DNA of 64,000 nt from Lachnospiraceae bacterium AF51-6-b8A (GTDB lineage: Bacteria; Bacillota; Clostridia; Lachnospirales; Lachnospiraceae). The translations under genes and the position numbers were made by a program. The stretch is from positions 124,001 to 188,000 of the forward strand of contig JAQCZH010000001.1 in the NCBI GenBank assembly GCA_027682585.1. Direction: 5' to 3'. Positions 24,575-32,926 of this stretch are shown here, piece by piece; positions within the stretch are counted from its first letter, which is position 1; each line of letters opens with the position of its first letter. Below the pieces are notes generated by a model. The model saw nothing but the letters and a program-made list of their open reading frames with translations. It did not search any database and was not told where the DNA came from.

Positions 24575-24610
24575 GCCTAGATGAGCCTTTTTAGGTTTGA
24601 TATGCTAAAG
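24561..24610 (+). promoter_or_regulatory. 10-bp-phased triple repeat, copy B, with promoter-like core
   Basis: The repeats TTGATCC, ATGAGCC and ATGAGCC start at 24561, 24571 and 24581, followed by AGGTTTGA and TATGCT. The block aligns without gaps to 6388-6437 (40/50 identical). The first repeat is coding for the previous gene's C-terminus. It likely starts the DUF5688-to-VirD4 operon. Confidence 0.65.
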
Positions 24611-24625
24611 ATGTAAAAATGAATC

Positions 24626-24676
24626 AGACACAAAAAAGCCGAAGGACATGAGTTGTCTTTGGCTTTTTTTGTGTCT
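24626..24676 (+). terminator. hairpin between phased repeat B and the DUF5688 gene
   Basis: AGACACAAAAAAGCC pairs with GGCTTTTTTTGTGTCT, with a further inner AAGGACA/TGTCTTT stem, giving a long hairpin with a T run in the 3' arm. Like the hairpin at 6464-6501, it lies between the phased repeat and the first gene, so attenuation is possible. Confidence 0.7.
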
Positions 24677-24696
24677 TTAAATGCGAGGAGGAAACA

Positions 24697-25857
24697 ATGT
24701 ACGATTCAAAAGAAAGTTTTAAGAAAATAATGAAGGATGAGTTGCCAGTGATTCTGCCTTTTGAAGCAGATATTGTCTTTCGAGAAGTTACTCGTTCAAC
24801 CGGTGAAGTCTATGAAGCCATGACGGTCACGCCGAAAGAAGCACAGATGGGAGTGAATTTACGTCTGGATTCTATGATGGATAAGTATAACAAAGAGCCT
24901 AAATCAATGATGCTCTCCTCAATCAAAGATGAGATCATCGAAGCAATAAATCAGATGCCTGCCTTTGATCTTGCCAGCTTTTCAGACTATGAGAGCATCA
25001 AAGGACAACTGATGGTAGCCCCGCTGTCCGCTCTTGCCAGGAAAAATCAAACAGATCTTGTCACTATTGAGAAGTGCGGAGTGAAATTGTACCCTGTGAT
25101 CGATCTTGGAACAGGGAGGATAGGGATTCGTGAAAAATATTTGGCAAACTACGGAATTACAAAAGAAAAGCTATTTTCAGATGCATTTGCCAACATGAAA
25201 GAAAAGGAGACTATGACGATCCGAAGTCTTTCGGAACTATTGGGACAATCTTCACAGGAGGGGCCAGAGCTATTTGTTGTATCAAATCAGGAGAATATCC
25301 TTGGCGCGGCGGAAGCATTTGTACCTGGGAATATAGAGAAGATTGCTCAAGAGGTTGGAGGAGATTGTTTTCTTCTGCTTTCGTCGACGCACGAGTTACT
25401 TGCAGTATCGCTATCTGAATTGATTCCCAGGTATTGCACTTTGGCCGATGCAGCAAAAGCCATGGATCAAATGGTTACGGAAATCAATGCGGCGCACGTT
25501 TTGCCTGAGGATCAGATTGACAACTTCTCTCTTTTCTATGATGCAACAAACGATATTTTGATGCAATCAGCAAAATATGCAGACAGGTTGGAACGTAATG
25601 TGTTGCACCAGATGCACAGAATAATGGATTTTGACGCTCGAGCTGAGCTTATTGAAAGAATTGATGAAGCGGAAAACTGGGATGACATTGACACAGAAGA
25701 ATATGAATCTCTCTGTGCCAATTTAGGCCTTGACTATTACGACTACGATGATCCAGATAAGCTTTTTGAAGACATTGTAGAAGCTCAAGCCAAATCAGAC
25801 ATAGAAAATACCCCACAGAATAATGAAATTACGTGCCGGATTCCGGCACGTAGATGA
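24697..25857 (+). CDS. DUF5688 family protein
   Basis: This 386-residue protein matches the DUF5688 type found on Clostridia mobile elements: GVKLYPVIDLGTGRIGIREKY near 128, then a central domain (FVVSNQENILGAAEAFVPGN, then DCFLLLSSTHELLAVSL) at about 195-245. The C-terminal tail is acidic. ATG 24697 follows GCGAGGAGG. The last residues (CRIPARR) are encoded by hairpin copy 12. Function unknown. Confidence 0.75.
   Translation: MYDSKESFKKIMKDELPVILPFEADIVFREVTRSTGEVYEAMTVTPKEAQMGVNLRLDSMMDKYNKEPKSMMLSSIKDEIIEAINQMPAFDLASFSDYESIKGQLMVAPLSALARKNQTDLVTIEKCGVKLYPVIDLGTGRIGIREKYLANYGITKEKLFSDAFANMKEKETMTIRSLSELLGQSSQEGPELFVVSNQENILGAAEAFVPGNIEKIAQEVGGDCFLLLSSTHELLAVSLSELIPRYCTLADAAKAMDQMVTEINAAHVLPEDQIDNFSLFYDATNDILMQSAKYADRLERNVLHQMHRIMDFDARAELIERIDEAENWDDIDTEEYESLCANLGLDYYDYDDPDKLFEDIVEAQAKSDIENTPQNNEITCRIPARR
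25833..25849 (+). repeat. dispersed hairpin copy 12
   Basis: Perfect GTGCCGGATTCCGGCAC, extended to a 10-bp stem (25830-25852). It overlaps the DUF5688 3' end and sits 18 nt before ATG 25868. The leader through the ATG matches that of the adhesin (copy 3) at 36 of 38 positions. Confidence 0.88.
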
Positions 25858-25867
25858 GAGGTGACAT

Positions 25868-27352
25868 ATGCGATTTTACTATCAAAGTGATGTAGCTCTC
25901 TCGACAGAAGAGATTATACATAAATTAGAAGGACTTGGCTACGAGGAAATCAAGGATCTGGGGGATGGGTTGTTTGAGGCTGAATATGTCGGCATATTTT
26001 CGCCTGAAATCATTCCGGATCCAGCACCCAAATATAGTTCTCTAATAAAAGAAGAAAGGGAGAATTACGGCCTGTCCAGAGAAATTTTTGCAGATCTTCT
26101 CCTCATCTCTGATCAGCACTTAAGTAGAGTTGAGGAAGGGACTGCCTTTTTGGGTGAGTCCCAGATAAAAATGGCAGCATCTGTCTTAGGGCTGGATCCA
26201 TGGTTTTTGCAATATGGAGCAAAGAAAGAAGATTTTTCTGTAGAACAAGTAAGGACTGCATTGCAGAGGATCTGGCAGAAAATGGATGATTTTCAGCGAT
26301 TACAGGAAGAAGTGCTAAAAGCCGTTTTTGGGATTTCTGAAGAAAAAAGATTTCAACCCCAGCGGATGACAGAAGAAGAGGATATATCTTATCAAATCTA
26401 CGATACAAAGAATAAAGATTTTATCAGGGATTCGACCGGAACAATTATAAACTATACTCATGCGAATGAGGCATATACTGCAGCAAGGCAGATGGAAAGC
26501 CTGTCTACTATGATAGACCCTGATCTATCCGTGCAAGAGAAAAAACAGATCACTCTAGGAAAGAAAATAGATCGATTGATTTATCATCTGGATCCTTGGG
26601 AGTATCACAACCATGTGAAAGATTATGTTGCTCAGGAAGCGGTAACTGTTCGTATGGTCAAGGAGAACCGGATTGGCACACTAATTGATGGTATTACATC
26701 CTTTGAAATCACAGCTAAGGACTGGGTGATCCTAAATGATATTATCGAGGATTACAACGAGATTTCACCGGATCAGAACCGCCTGATCCGAATGGCAGAT
26801 CTTGCAGAAAAAGAGGTCATGCTTGTCTATGGAAATCCAGCCAATCTGTTAGATATATCTTTGCAAACAGGGCAAGATATCTATACAGTCCTGGATGATG
26901 CTAAAATGCAGATCCTTGGGAATATACAAGTTAGTGTAGACACAGACAGCGTAGATGTCACTTATTCTATGTATGATAAATCCTTTGAAGTCATGCCGGC
27001 ACTAACAGAACGTATGGACGAATTGGCACTGCTGCGGACATATGACTTTCCTGGTCTGGAGGAATCTATTGGCGTAGAAAAAGAGGGCAACATGATCACA
27101 ATTTACGACAAAGAGACTCTAGATGAGGACGGGATGCCTCAAATCCTGATGAAATCAGACGCAAATGGTCAGATTTATTATCAGGCAGATTTGAATCCAG
27201 AACGTCAGAAGCAGGTAAAGAATGCCTTGAGAAGAGAGGCAGGGTTCAATAATCGCCTTGATGAGACAATTTTGTCAGAAGAGATTGAGGAGAGGAGAGA
27301 AGGACTACCTATCCAGGAAGTGAATCGTAATCAACCAAGCATTAAAAACTAG
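25868..27352 (+). CDS. HTH-containing accessory protein, 494 aa
   Basis: Residues about 58-115 contain an XRE-like helix-turn-helix (ENYGLSREIFADLLLISDQH, then VEEGTAFLGESQ). The remainder is acidic, with a strand-rich region near 330-440. AGAGGTGA precedes ATG 25868. The long non-HTH part matches no family I know. It lies in the operon leading to the coupling protein and could regulate transfer genes, for example through the phased repeats (inference only). Confidence 0.55.
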   Translation: MRFYYQSDVALSTEEIIHKLEGLGYEEIKDLGDGLFEAEYVGIFSPEIIPDPAPKYSSLIKEERENYGLSREIFADLLLISDQHLSRVEEGTAFLGESQIKMAASVLGLDPWFLQYGAKKEDFSVEQVRTALQRIWQKMDDFQRLQEEVLKAVFGISEEKRFQPQRMTEEEDISYQIYDTKNKDFIRDSTGTIINYTHANEAYTAARQMESLSTMIDPDLSVQEKKQITLGKKIDRLIYHLDPWEYHNHVKDYVAQEAVTVRMVKENRIGTLIDGITSFEITAKDWVILNDIIEDYNEISPDQNRLIRMADLAEKEVMLVYGNPANLLDISLQTGQDIYTVLDDAKMQILGNIQVSVDTDSVDVTYSMYDKSFEVMPALTERMDELALLRTYDFPGLEESIGVEKEGNMITIYDKETLDEDGMPQILMKSDANGQIYYQADLNPERQKQVKNALRREAGFNNRLDETILSEEIEERREGLPIQEVNRNQPSIKN

Positions 27353-27362
27353 AGGAGAGCTT

Positions 27363-28739
27363 ATGTCAGAAGAAACAAATGCCTTTTGGGGGCAGGTATC
27401 TCAAGCGAATCGGTACGCTACAACAGGGATTTTTGTGACTCTTGGAACTGCCAGAACCACAATGAAATTCATTCAGTTTCTCATGCGCCTGCACCAAGAA
27501 AAACTGATGTCTGAGGGGAAATTAAAGAATTTAGAACAGTTGATTCAATTGACAGGAGGAGAGATTGAGACAGTGACGATTCCCCTCTACGAAGGAATGA
27601 ACCAGGAAGATCAGATCGAAAATATCAATTGCGCCTTAAAAGAACTGGGGATCGGACATCTTAACTTGCCAGATGCCAATAGTATTGCAAAAGCACTGGG
27701 AAAAGATGTTGGAATGAAGGCGAATATTCTCTATTATTCTGTGCCTAAAAATCAAATGCCAAAGATGGAGATCTTCATGAAGCACTATACCGAAGATGCA
27801 ATGTCGGGTAAGAAATTAAGTGCAGAAGAAATTAAGGCATTTACAGATGGCCGTGTCTGTGCAATCAATTTGGATGAGCGCTGCCTGCCACAGCTGGAGA
27901 ATATGATGCAAGCGCAGGGAGTGAGTTGGGGTGTTCTTGGTGACTTTGATTTTGACGATAAAATGAAGCAGATACTGGTTCCGATGGATAAGATCCGCAC
28001 CGTGGAGATGGCATATCAGAGGCTTGCCAATCATTTAATGAGCCAGGGAGAGAAAGTCAATCCACTATCTGAAATCAGCTATCAGGACTATATTTCGAAA
28101 TCCCGTGTCTCTCCAGAAAAGTACATGGACACGATGAAAGAAAATCCGGAGGTGGCAAATGCAATAAAGAAATACGAGAACAAACAGCCAGCGGTAGAAG
28201 AACAGAAGGTTATTGAGAACACAAGAAAAATTCGCTCTGTGAATGACCCTTCCTGTCAGGCCATGATGGAAGACAATCATTATTATTCTTTTGCTGTACA
28301 AAAAGATCGATTGGTCGATCATCCGCAAGATCAAATTTTACCGGTTATGCAGGAACAAATGCCGGATGATTTCCTGATTCGTATCCCCGGGACTTATGGA
28401 ATGAAGGATGAAAGTAATCATTTGTCCGAACAGATGCTGGTAGTTCCCAGAGAACAGGTCTTTTTGGACGTTTCTGCACAGCCTGAGCGCTATGTTGTAC
28501 ACCTGGACAAGAGCCGAAAACCGGAGGTCTTACAGGCCAATGGGACATATTCGGATCGCTATCAGGATGCCAAAGAGGTCTATGAAAAGTATGCGGCTAT
28601 GAGTCAGCGAGAGAACACAAGGCCATTGACCAGTGCAAAAGATCTGATCCAAGAGGAGCAGGAGAGTTTGAATAGCGGGCTGCTGGGAAAGATCAATATT
28701 GTATCAAATGATATTCCAAACAGTATTCCATTAAAGTAA
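27363..28739 (+). CDS. PcfB/DUF3801-like accessory protein (tentative)
   Basis: This 458-residue protein begins with ANRYATTGIFVTLGTARTTM, then VTIPLYEGMNQEDQIENINC and ILYYSVPKNQMPKMEIF, which resembles PcfB/DUF3801 proteins usually encoded directly before the VirD4 coupling protein. The C-terminal half is longer than the family norm and of unknown function. AGGAGAG precedes ATG 27363. PcfB-like proteins interact with the relaxosome and coupling protein; here the assignment rests on weak similarity plus position. Confidence 0.5.
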   Translation: MSEETNAFWGQVSQANRYATTGIFVTLGTARTTMKFIQFLMRLHQEKLMSEGKLKNLEQLIQLTGGEIETVTIPLYEGMNQEDQIENINCALKELGIGHLNLPDANSIAKALGKDVGMKANILYYSVPKNQMPKMEIFMKHYTEDAMSGKKLSAEEIKAFTDGRVCAINLDERCLPQLENMMQAQGVSWGVLGDFDFDDKMKQILVPMDKIRTVEMAYQRLANHLMSQGEKVNPLSEISYQDYISKSRVSPEKYMDTMKENPEVANAIKKYENKQPAVEEQKVIENTRKIRSVNDPSCQAMMEDNHYYSFAVQKDRLVDHPQDQILPVMQEQMPDDFLIRIPGTYGMKDESNHLSEQMLVVPREQVFLDVSAQPERYVVHLDKSRKPEVLQANGTYSDRYQDAKEVYEKYAAMSQRENTRPLTSAKDLIQEEQESLNSGLLGKINIVSNDIPNSIPLK

Positions 28740-28753
28740 GTAAAAACGTTTGC

Positions 28754-28770
28754 GTGCCGGATTCCGGCAC
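28754..28770 (+). repeat. dispersed hairpin copy 13
   Basis: Perfect GTGCCGGATTCCGGCAC, 8-bp stem including the flanking C-G, followed by TATTTTTTG. It lies 55 nt before the VirD4 ATG, further than other copies. A second stem TGGTGG/CCACCA (28790-28808) takes the usual hairpin position before AGAGGTAACATATG. Confidence 0.86.
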
Positions 28771-28825
28771 GTATTTTTTGTAATAAGTCTGGTGGTAAAG
28801 TTCCACCATAAATAAGAGGTAACAT

Positions 28826-30844
28826 ATGCTGCGAAAACAAAAGATCAGCTCTCTGGTCTACGGAGGCCTGCTAATTCCAATTTTTTTGATTAGTTTTTTT
28901 CTCTCTGGACTTTTTCGATATTCAGGCGTGACAGTTTTAAATTTTGGAAGTTATTTAAATCAGATGTTTGAAGATAACTTCATTTTCCCTTGGCGTTACT
29001 ATAATGCCAAGACACCAGCTTGTCTTGGCATGGGAATGCTGGTTTGGATCTTTTTAGTATCTTACCTGCAATTTCATTATCGTAACTTTCAGACCGGCAA
29101 GGAGTATGGTGTTGAGGATTGGGCAGATCCGGTGGAAGTAACACGACGTAGGAGCGAAAAAGATCCACGGAAGAATCGAATTTTAAGCCAAAACCTGCAG
29201 GTCGCTAAAGATGGGATCAAGGCGCCGCCCAATAATAATATGCTTGTTATGGGATCTGCAGGAACATATAAAACGACATCGATTGTCACACAAAATCTTT
29301 TGCAAGCGTCGGATAATTATATCGTCTTAGATGTTAAAGGAGAGCTTATGTATAAATATGGACTCTACCTGCAGTCAAAGGGCTATACTGTTCGATGTCT
29401 AAATTTAAAGGATCAATCGACCTCTGATCGATATAATCCATTTGCCTACATTGAAAAAGAAGAAGATGTTATCAAGCTGGTTTCTAATATTTATGATGCA
29501 CTTACACCACCTCAGTCCGCTGCAAGTGATCCATTTTGGCAGGATGGGGCGATGCTTTACTTGCAGTCACTTTTCTTCTATGTGTGGATTGATACACAAT
29601 ATCAGAATGAGAATCAAAAGCCCGGGGAGAAAGTTAGAGTCGGTACGATTAACGATGTCATGCGCCTCGTCAATATGGAATCGCAGAAGATAGCAGAACC
29701 AACCAGAGAAAATCCAAACCCACCATCAAAGCTTCAAAAAGCCATGGAGGAGCTGGCAGCTAAGGGAGGAAAGTATGCGAATAATCCGGCAACAAGAGAT
29801 TATCGAAAATTGAAAGAGGGTGCTCCGGATACGGTTAGATCGATCGTAATTATTGTTAATGCAAAACTAAAGCTGATGGAAGTAAAAAGCCTTCAGAGAG
29901 TCTTTGAAGCCGATGAAATTAATTTACGAGAATTTGCATACGGCGTAAAAGGATCCGCCAAAAGATTGACGAATAAAAAACTTGCTCTCTTTCTTTGCGT
30001 TAATGACAATGATAAATCATATAATTTTATATGTTCCATGCTCTATACGCAGGCAATGGAAATTCTTTGCCGAATTGCGGATACCGAGTTCCGGCAAAGA
30101 GGAGGAAAGCTTCCAATTCCGCTGGAGGTCTGGATGGACGAGTTTTATGCCGGTGCAAGGCCACATGATACAGAGTCACTCATGGGAATTGTAAGATCGC
30201 GTAATATAAGTTTGATTCCCATCTTGCAGTCAAAGGCGCAATTGGAGGACCTTTTCCCAAATGGGAAATGGGAAATCATTATGGATAACTGTCCAACAGT
30301 TGTCTTTCTTGGCGCAGGTGCCGGTGCTCTGGAGACACACAAATATATCTCTGAGCTACTTGGGAAAATGACAATCGACACCATGGGAGACGGCAAGAGT
30401 GGAATGCAAATCAACGCGAACTATAACCGGACAGGAGCGGAGCTTATGACGCCTGCAGCGGTCAAACGGATGGATAAGAAGTACTGTATTATCTTTTTGG
30501 ATTCAGAGTATCCAATCTATGACAGAAAGGCGTTGCCCTGGGAAAAGGGAAACGACGGAAATTTTAATGAAGCGAACCGTCTAAATATGTGTACAAAGGA
30601 CGGTGGGTATGTGCATCCTGTTATAACAGAAGTTTGCGATGATGGAACTTTGGTCACGATCCGAACAGATCAGCGTACAAGGCGGCAGGCAACCCCGCTT
30701 CCATCAAGAGATCAAATTCTGATCACCTTAGATATGAACTTAGACACACCGACCAAAGAAGAAAAAGAGGCCAGGACCAAACAAGTTTATCAATGGTATC
30801 AAGAGACACAGAAACATCAGGGAGACGCCGCACAGCAAGCATAA
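28826..30844 (+). CDS. virD4: VirD4/TraG type IV coupling protein
   Basis: This 672-residue protein has two N-terminal membrane helices (VYGGLLIPIFLISFFLSGLF and ACLGMGMLVWIFLVSYL). The ATPase follows, with Walker A region GSAGTYKTTS near 146 and Walker B EVWMDEFYAG near 435. The P-loop has Tyr where the last Gly is expected (GTYKT for GTGKT), which occurs in some TraG relatives but is notable. Coupling proteins recruit the relaxosome to the VirB4 channel. AAGAGGTAAC precedes ATG 28826. Confidence 0.92.
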   Translation: MLRKQKISSLVYGGLLIPIFLISFFLSGLFRYSGVTVLNFGSYLNQMFEDNFIFPWRYYNAKTPACLGMGMLVWIFLVSYLQFHYRNFQTGKEYGVEDWADPVEVTRRRSEKDPRKNRILSQNLQVAKDGIKAPPNNNMLVMGSAGTYKTTSIVTQNLLQASDNYIVLDVKGELMYKYGLYLQSKGYTVRCLNLKDQSTSDRYNPFAYIEKEEDVIKLVSNIYDALTPPQSAASDPFWQDGAMLYLQSLFFYVWIDTQYQNENQKPGEKVRVGTINDVMRLVNMESQKIAEPTRENPNPPSKLQKAMEELAAKGGKYANNPATRDYRKLKEGAPDTVRSIVIIVNAKLKLMEVKSLQRVFEADEINLREFAYGVKGSAKRLTNKKLALFLCVNDNDKSYNFICSMLYTQAMEILCRIADTEFRQRGGKLPIPLEVWMDEFYAGARPHDTESLMGIVRSRNISLIPILQSKAQLEDLFPNGKWEIIMDNCPTVVFLGAGAGALETHKYISELLGKMTIDTMGDGKSGMQINANYNRTGAELMTPAAVKRMDKKYCIIFLDSEYPIYDRKALPWEKGNDGNFNEANRLNMCTKDGGYVHPVITEVCDDGTLVTIRTDQRTRRQATPLPSRDQILITLDMNLDTPTKEEKEARTKQVYQWYQETQKHQGDAAQQA

Positions 30845-30916
30845 ACTTAAATTTTACTCTTTACCCGTAACGGCAAAGTCTTTTGAAAGACAAAAAATTA
30901 ATTTTGAGAGAGGGTT

Positions 30917-30947
30917 TTACATTATACTGCTATGCAGTACAATGTAA
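30917..30947 (+). promoter_or_regulatory. 14-bp dyad overlapping promoter and start of the HTH-Fic gene
   Basis: TTACATTATACTGC (30917-30930) and GCAGTACAATGTAA (30934-30947) are inverted repeats with one mismatch and a 3-nt centre. A -10-like TATACT (30923-30928) lies inside. The dyad ends 3 nt before ATG 30951 and leaves no room for a Shine-Dalgarno, so the mRNA may be leaderless and self-repressed by the HTH (inference). Confidence 0.65.
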
Positions 30948-30950
30948 TCT

Positions 30951-31802
30951 ATGAATAGATTTAAAACCCTACGAAGGCAAACAGGGCTGTCACAAGTGAA
31001 GTTTTCCCAACGATATCATATCCCGCTGGGAACACTTCACGATTGGGAACAAATGAGAAAACAGCCACCAGAATATGTCATTCATATGCTGGAACAAATT
31101 GTAGATATTCCGTGGAGGAGAAATATGCCAGGTAAGCTAAATTCTGCAGTTTCAGTTGGCAAGAGACAACTGGTTGATTCCATATGGAAAAGTGCAGGTA
31201 TTGAAGGATTAGGGACAACCTTTCCCAATACCGAGCGTATCTTGGAAAATATCCCGACAGAGACAACGAGGGATGAGGTCTTGTTCATTTTTAACATGAA
31301 GCGTGCATGGGAATTCTTGTTCGACAACATCGATTATCCAGTGACGATGGCCTATCTGAGGGAACTAAATAAAATCTGTATGACAGATATCCTCTTTGAT
31401 GCAGGGGAAATTAGAACCTATCCGGTGACAATTGGAGGAACAAAGTGGACTCCAGAACTGCCTGATTATGAGACGATCCAAAGGGATGTGATGGCGATTG
31501 CAGATAATCCTGATAAGTTGGAGAGCGCCTTAGATATGTTTTGCTATGTGGCCAGGACTCAGATGTTTACGGATGGGAATAAGCGCGTTTCGCAGCTGAT
31601 TTGTAATAAAATTTTGATGGATCATGATATTGGGATCCTGTCAATCCCATATGAAAAGATTGATGATTTCAAACAGAAGTTAGTATCATTCTACGAGAGC
31701 GGAGATCCAAGCAAACTAAAAACGTTTTTTAGAGAAACATCTTTGCTCCTAAATCCGGACTATGTTGAAAATATCGAAGAAGCAATTGGAGTGCTTCATT
31801 AG
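30951..31802 (+). CDS. HTH-Fic fusion protein with degenerate Fic motif
   Basis: This 283-residue protein has an N-terminal XRE-type helix-turn-helix (FKTLRRQTGLSQVKFSQRYH, residues 4-23) and a C-terminal Fic/Doc fold. The signature is QMFTDGNKR near 204-212: Gln replaces the catalytic His of HxFxDGN(G/K)R, so AMP transfer may be lost or altered. The dyad over its promoter fits autoregulation. It is possibly a regulator or addiction component of the element. No Shine-Dalgarno is visible before ATG 30951. Confidence 0.75.
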   Translation: MNRFKTLRRQTGLSQVKFSQRYHIPLGTLHDWEQMRKQPPEYVIHMLEQIVDIPWRRNMPGKLNSAVSVGKRQLVDSIWKSAGIEGLGTTFPNTERILENIPTETTRDEVLFIFNMKRAWEFLFDNIDYPVTMAYLRELNKICMTDILFDAGEIRTYPVTIGGTKWTPELPDYETIQRDVMAIADNPDKLESALDMFCYVARTQMFTDGNKRVSQLICNKILMDHDIGILSIPYEKIDDFKQKLVSFYESGDPSKLKTFFRETSLLLNPDYVENIEEAIGVLH

Positions 31803-31864
31803 ATGTTGAGGCCAAATTGCTATTGAACATCCCCCAGATGACATTTTTCCTGATAAGAAATGAG

Positions 31865-32926
31865 ATGTCTATGCGCCATTTTCGTGTTTTAACCAGAATA
31901 GATCGGATCAAAATAGAGACGATGCTTAACACTGGACATAGTGTCAGAGAGATTGCAGATTTTCTCGGCTTCCACCGTAGCAGTATTTATCGAGAGATTA
32001 AGCGAGGTAAGTATGAACACCTGTGTTCTGACTATCAGACAGAAATTCGTTATAGCAGCGATCTGGCACAGAAGGATAGAGAATATAAAAAGGCGGCAAC
32101 TGGAAGGAATGTAAAAATCGGATATGACCGAGAACTGGCTGATTTTCTCGAGCATTTGATTATAGAAGAGGATCTGTCTCCAGAGGCGGCTTTGTTCTAT
32201 ATAAAAAAGAATCAGATTCGATTTGATACAACAATAAGCGTCAGAACGGTCTATCGATATATTGATCACGGTGTTTTTTTACGTCTGACTAACAAAAATC
32301 TGCCGGTAAAAGGAAGAAAAGGACAGAAGTATCATGTGAAACGAGTTCAAAAGAGAGCTTCTGCAGGGAAGAGCATTGAAAGACGTCCGCAAGAAGTTTT
32401 ATCCAGAAATAATTTTGGACACTGGGAGATGGATACCGTCAAGGGCAAGCAGAAAGTGACGAAAGGTTGTCTGTTGGTTCTGACAGAGCGCAAGACCAGG
32501 AGTGAACTGATTTTTAAGTTGAAAGATCAAAAGAGCGGTTCTGTTGTTCGGGCAATTGATCAATTAGAACAGAAGTTAGGAGATCGGTTTACAAAGATTT
32601 TTCAAACAATCACGGTTGATAACGGAGTGGAATTTTCCGACTATAAGGGGCTTGAAAGCTCCGTTCTTCATCCTGGCAAAAAGCGAACAGAATTGTATTA
32701 TTGCCATGCGTATTGTAGTTGGGAGAGGCCATCAAATGAGAATCAAAACAAGTTGATTCGCCGGAAGATTCCCAAGGGGTTTGATATTGATCGGGTGACA
32801 GATAAGCAAGTGGTCGAGATAAATCAATGGATCAATCTGTATCCAAGAGGTATTTTTGACGGTTTTAACGCAAGTGATATGTGGGACAAAGAAATACCAA
32901 ATCTAAAGTTGGAGAAAATCATATGA
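31865..32926 (+). CDS. IS30 family transposase
   Basis: This 353-residue protein has the IS30 N-terminal helix-turn-helix (SVREIADFLGFHRSSIYREI, residues about 22-41) and a DDE catalytic domain: HWEMDTVKG (first Asp) near 194, TVDNGVEF (second Asp) near 255, and SNENQNKLIRR (Glu) near 295. I chose ATG 31865, although an upstream in-frame start exists at 31817. I could not find the terminal inverted repeats, so it may be a domesticated or end-decayed copy. The stop overlaps the next gene by 4 nt. Confidence 0.85.
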   Translation: MSMRHFRVLTRIDRIKIETMLNTGHSVREIADFLGFHRSSIYREIKRGKYEHLCSDYQTEIRYSSDLAQKDREYKKAATGRNVKIGYDRELADFLEHLIIEEDLSPEAALFYIKKNQIRFDTTISVRTVYRYIDHGVFLRLTNKNLPVKGRKGQKYHVKRVQKRASAGKSIERRPQEVLSRNNFGHWEMDTVKGKQKVTKGCLLVLTERKTRSELIFKLKDQKSGSVVRAIDQLEQKLGDRFTKIFQTITVDNGVEFSDYKGLESSVLHPGKKRTELYYCHAYCSWERPSNENQNKLIRRKIPKGFDIDRVTDKQVVEINQWINLYPRGIFDGFNASDMWDKEIPNLKLEKII

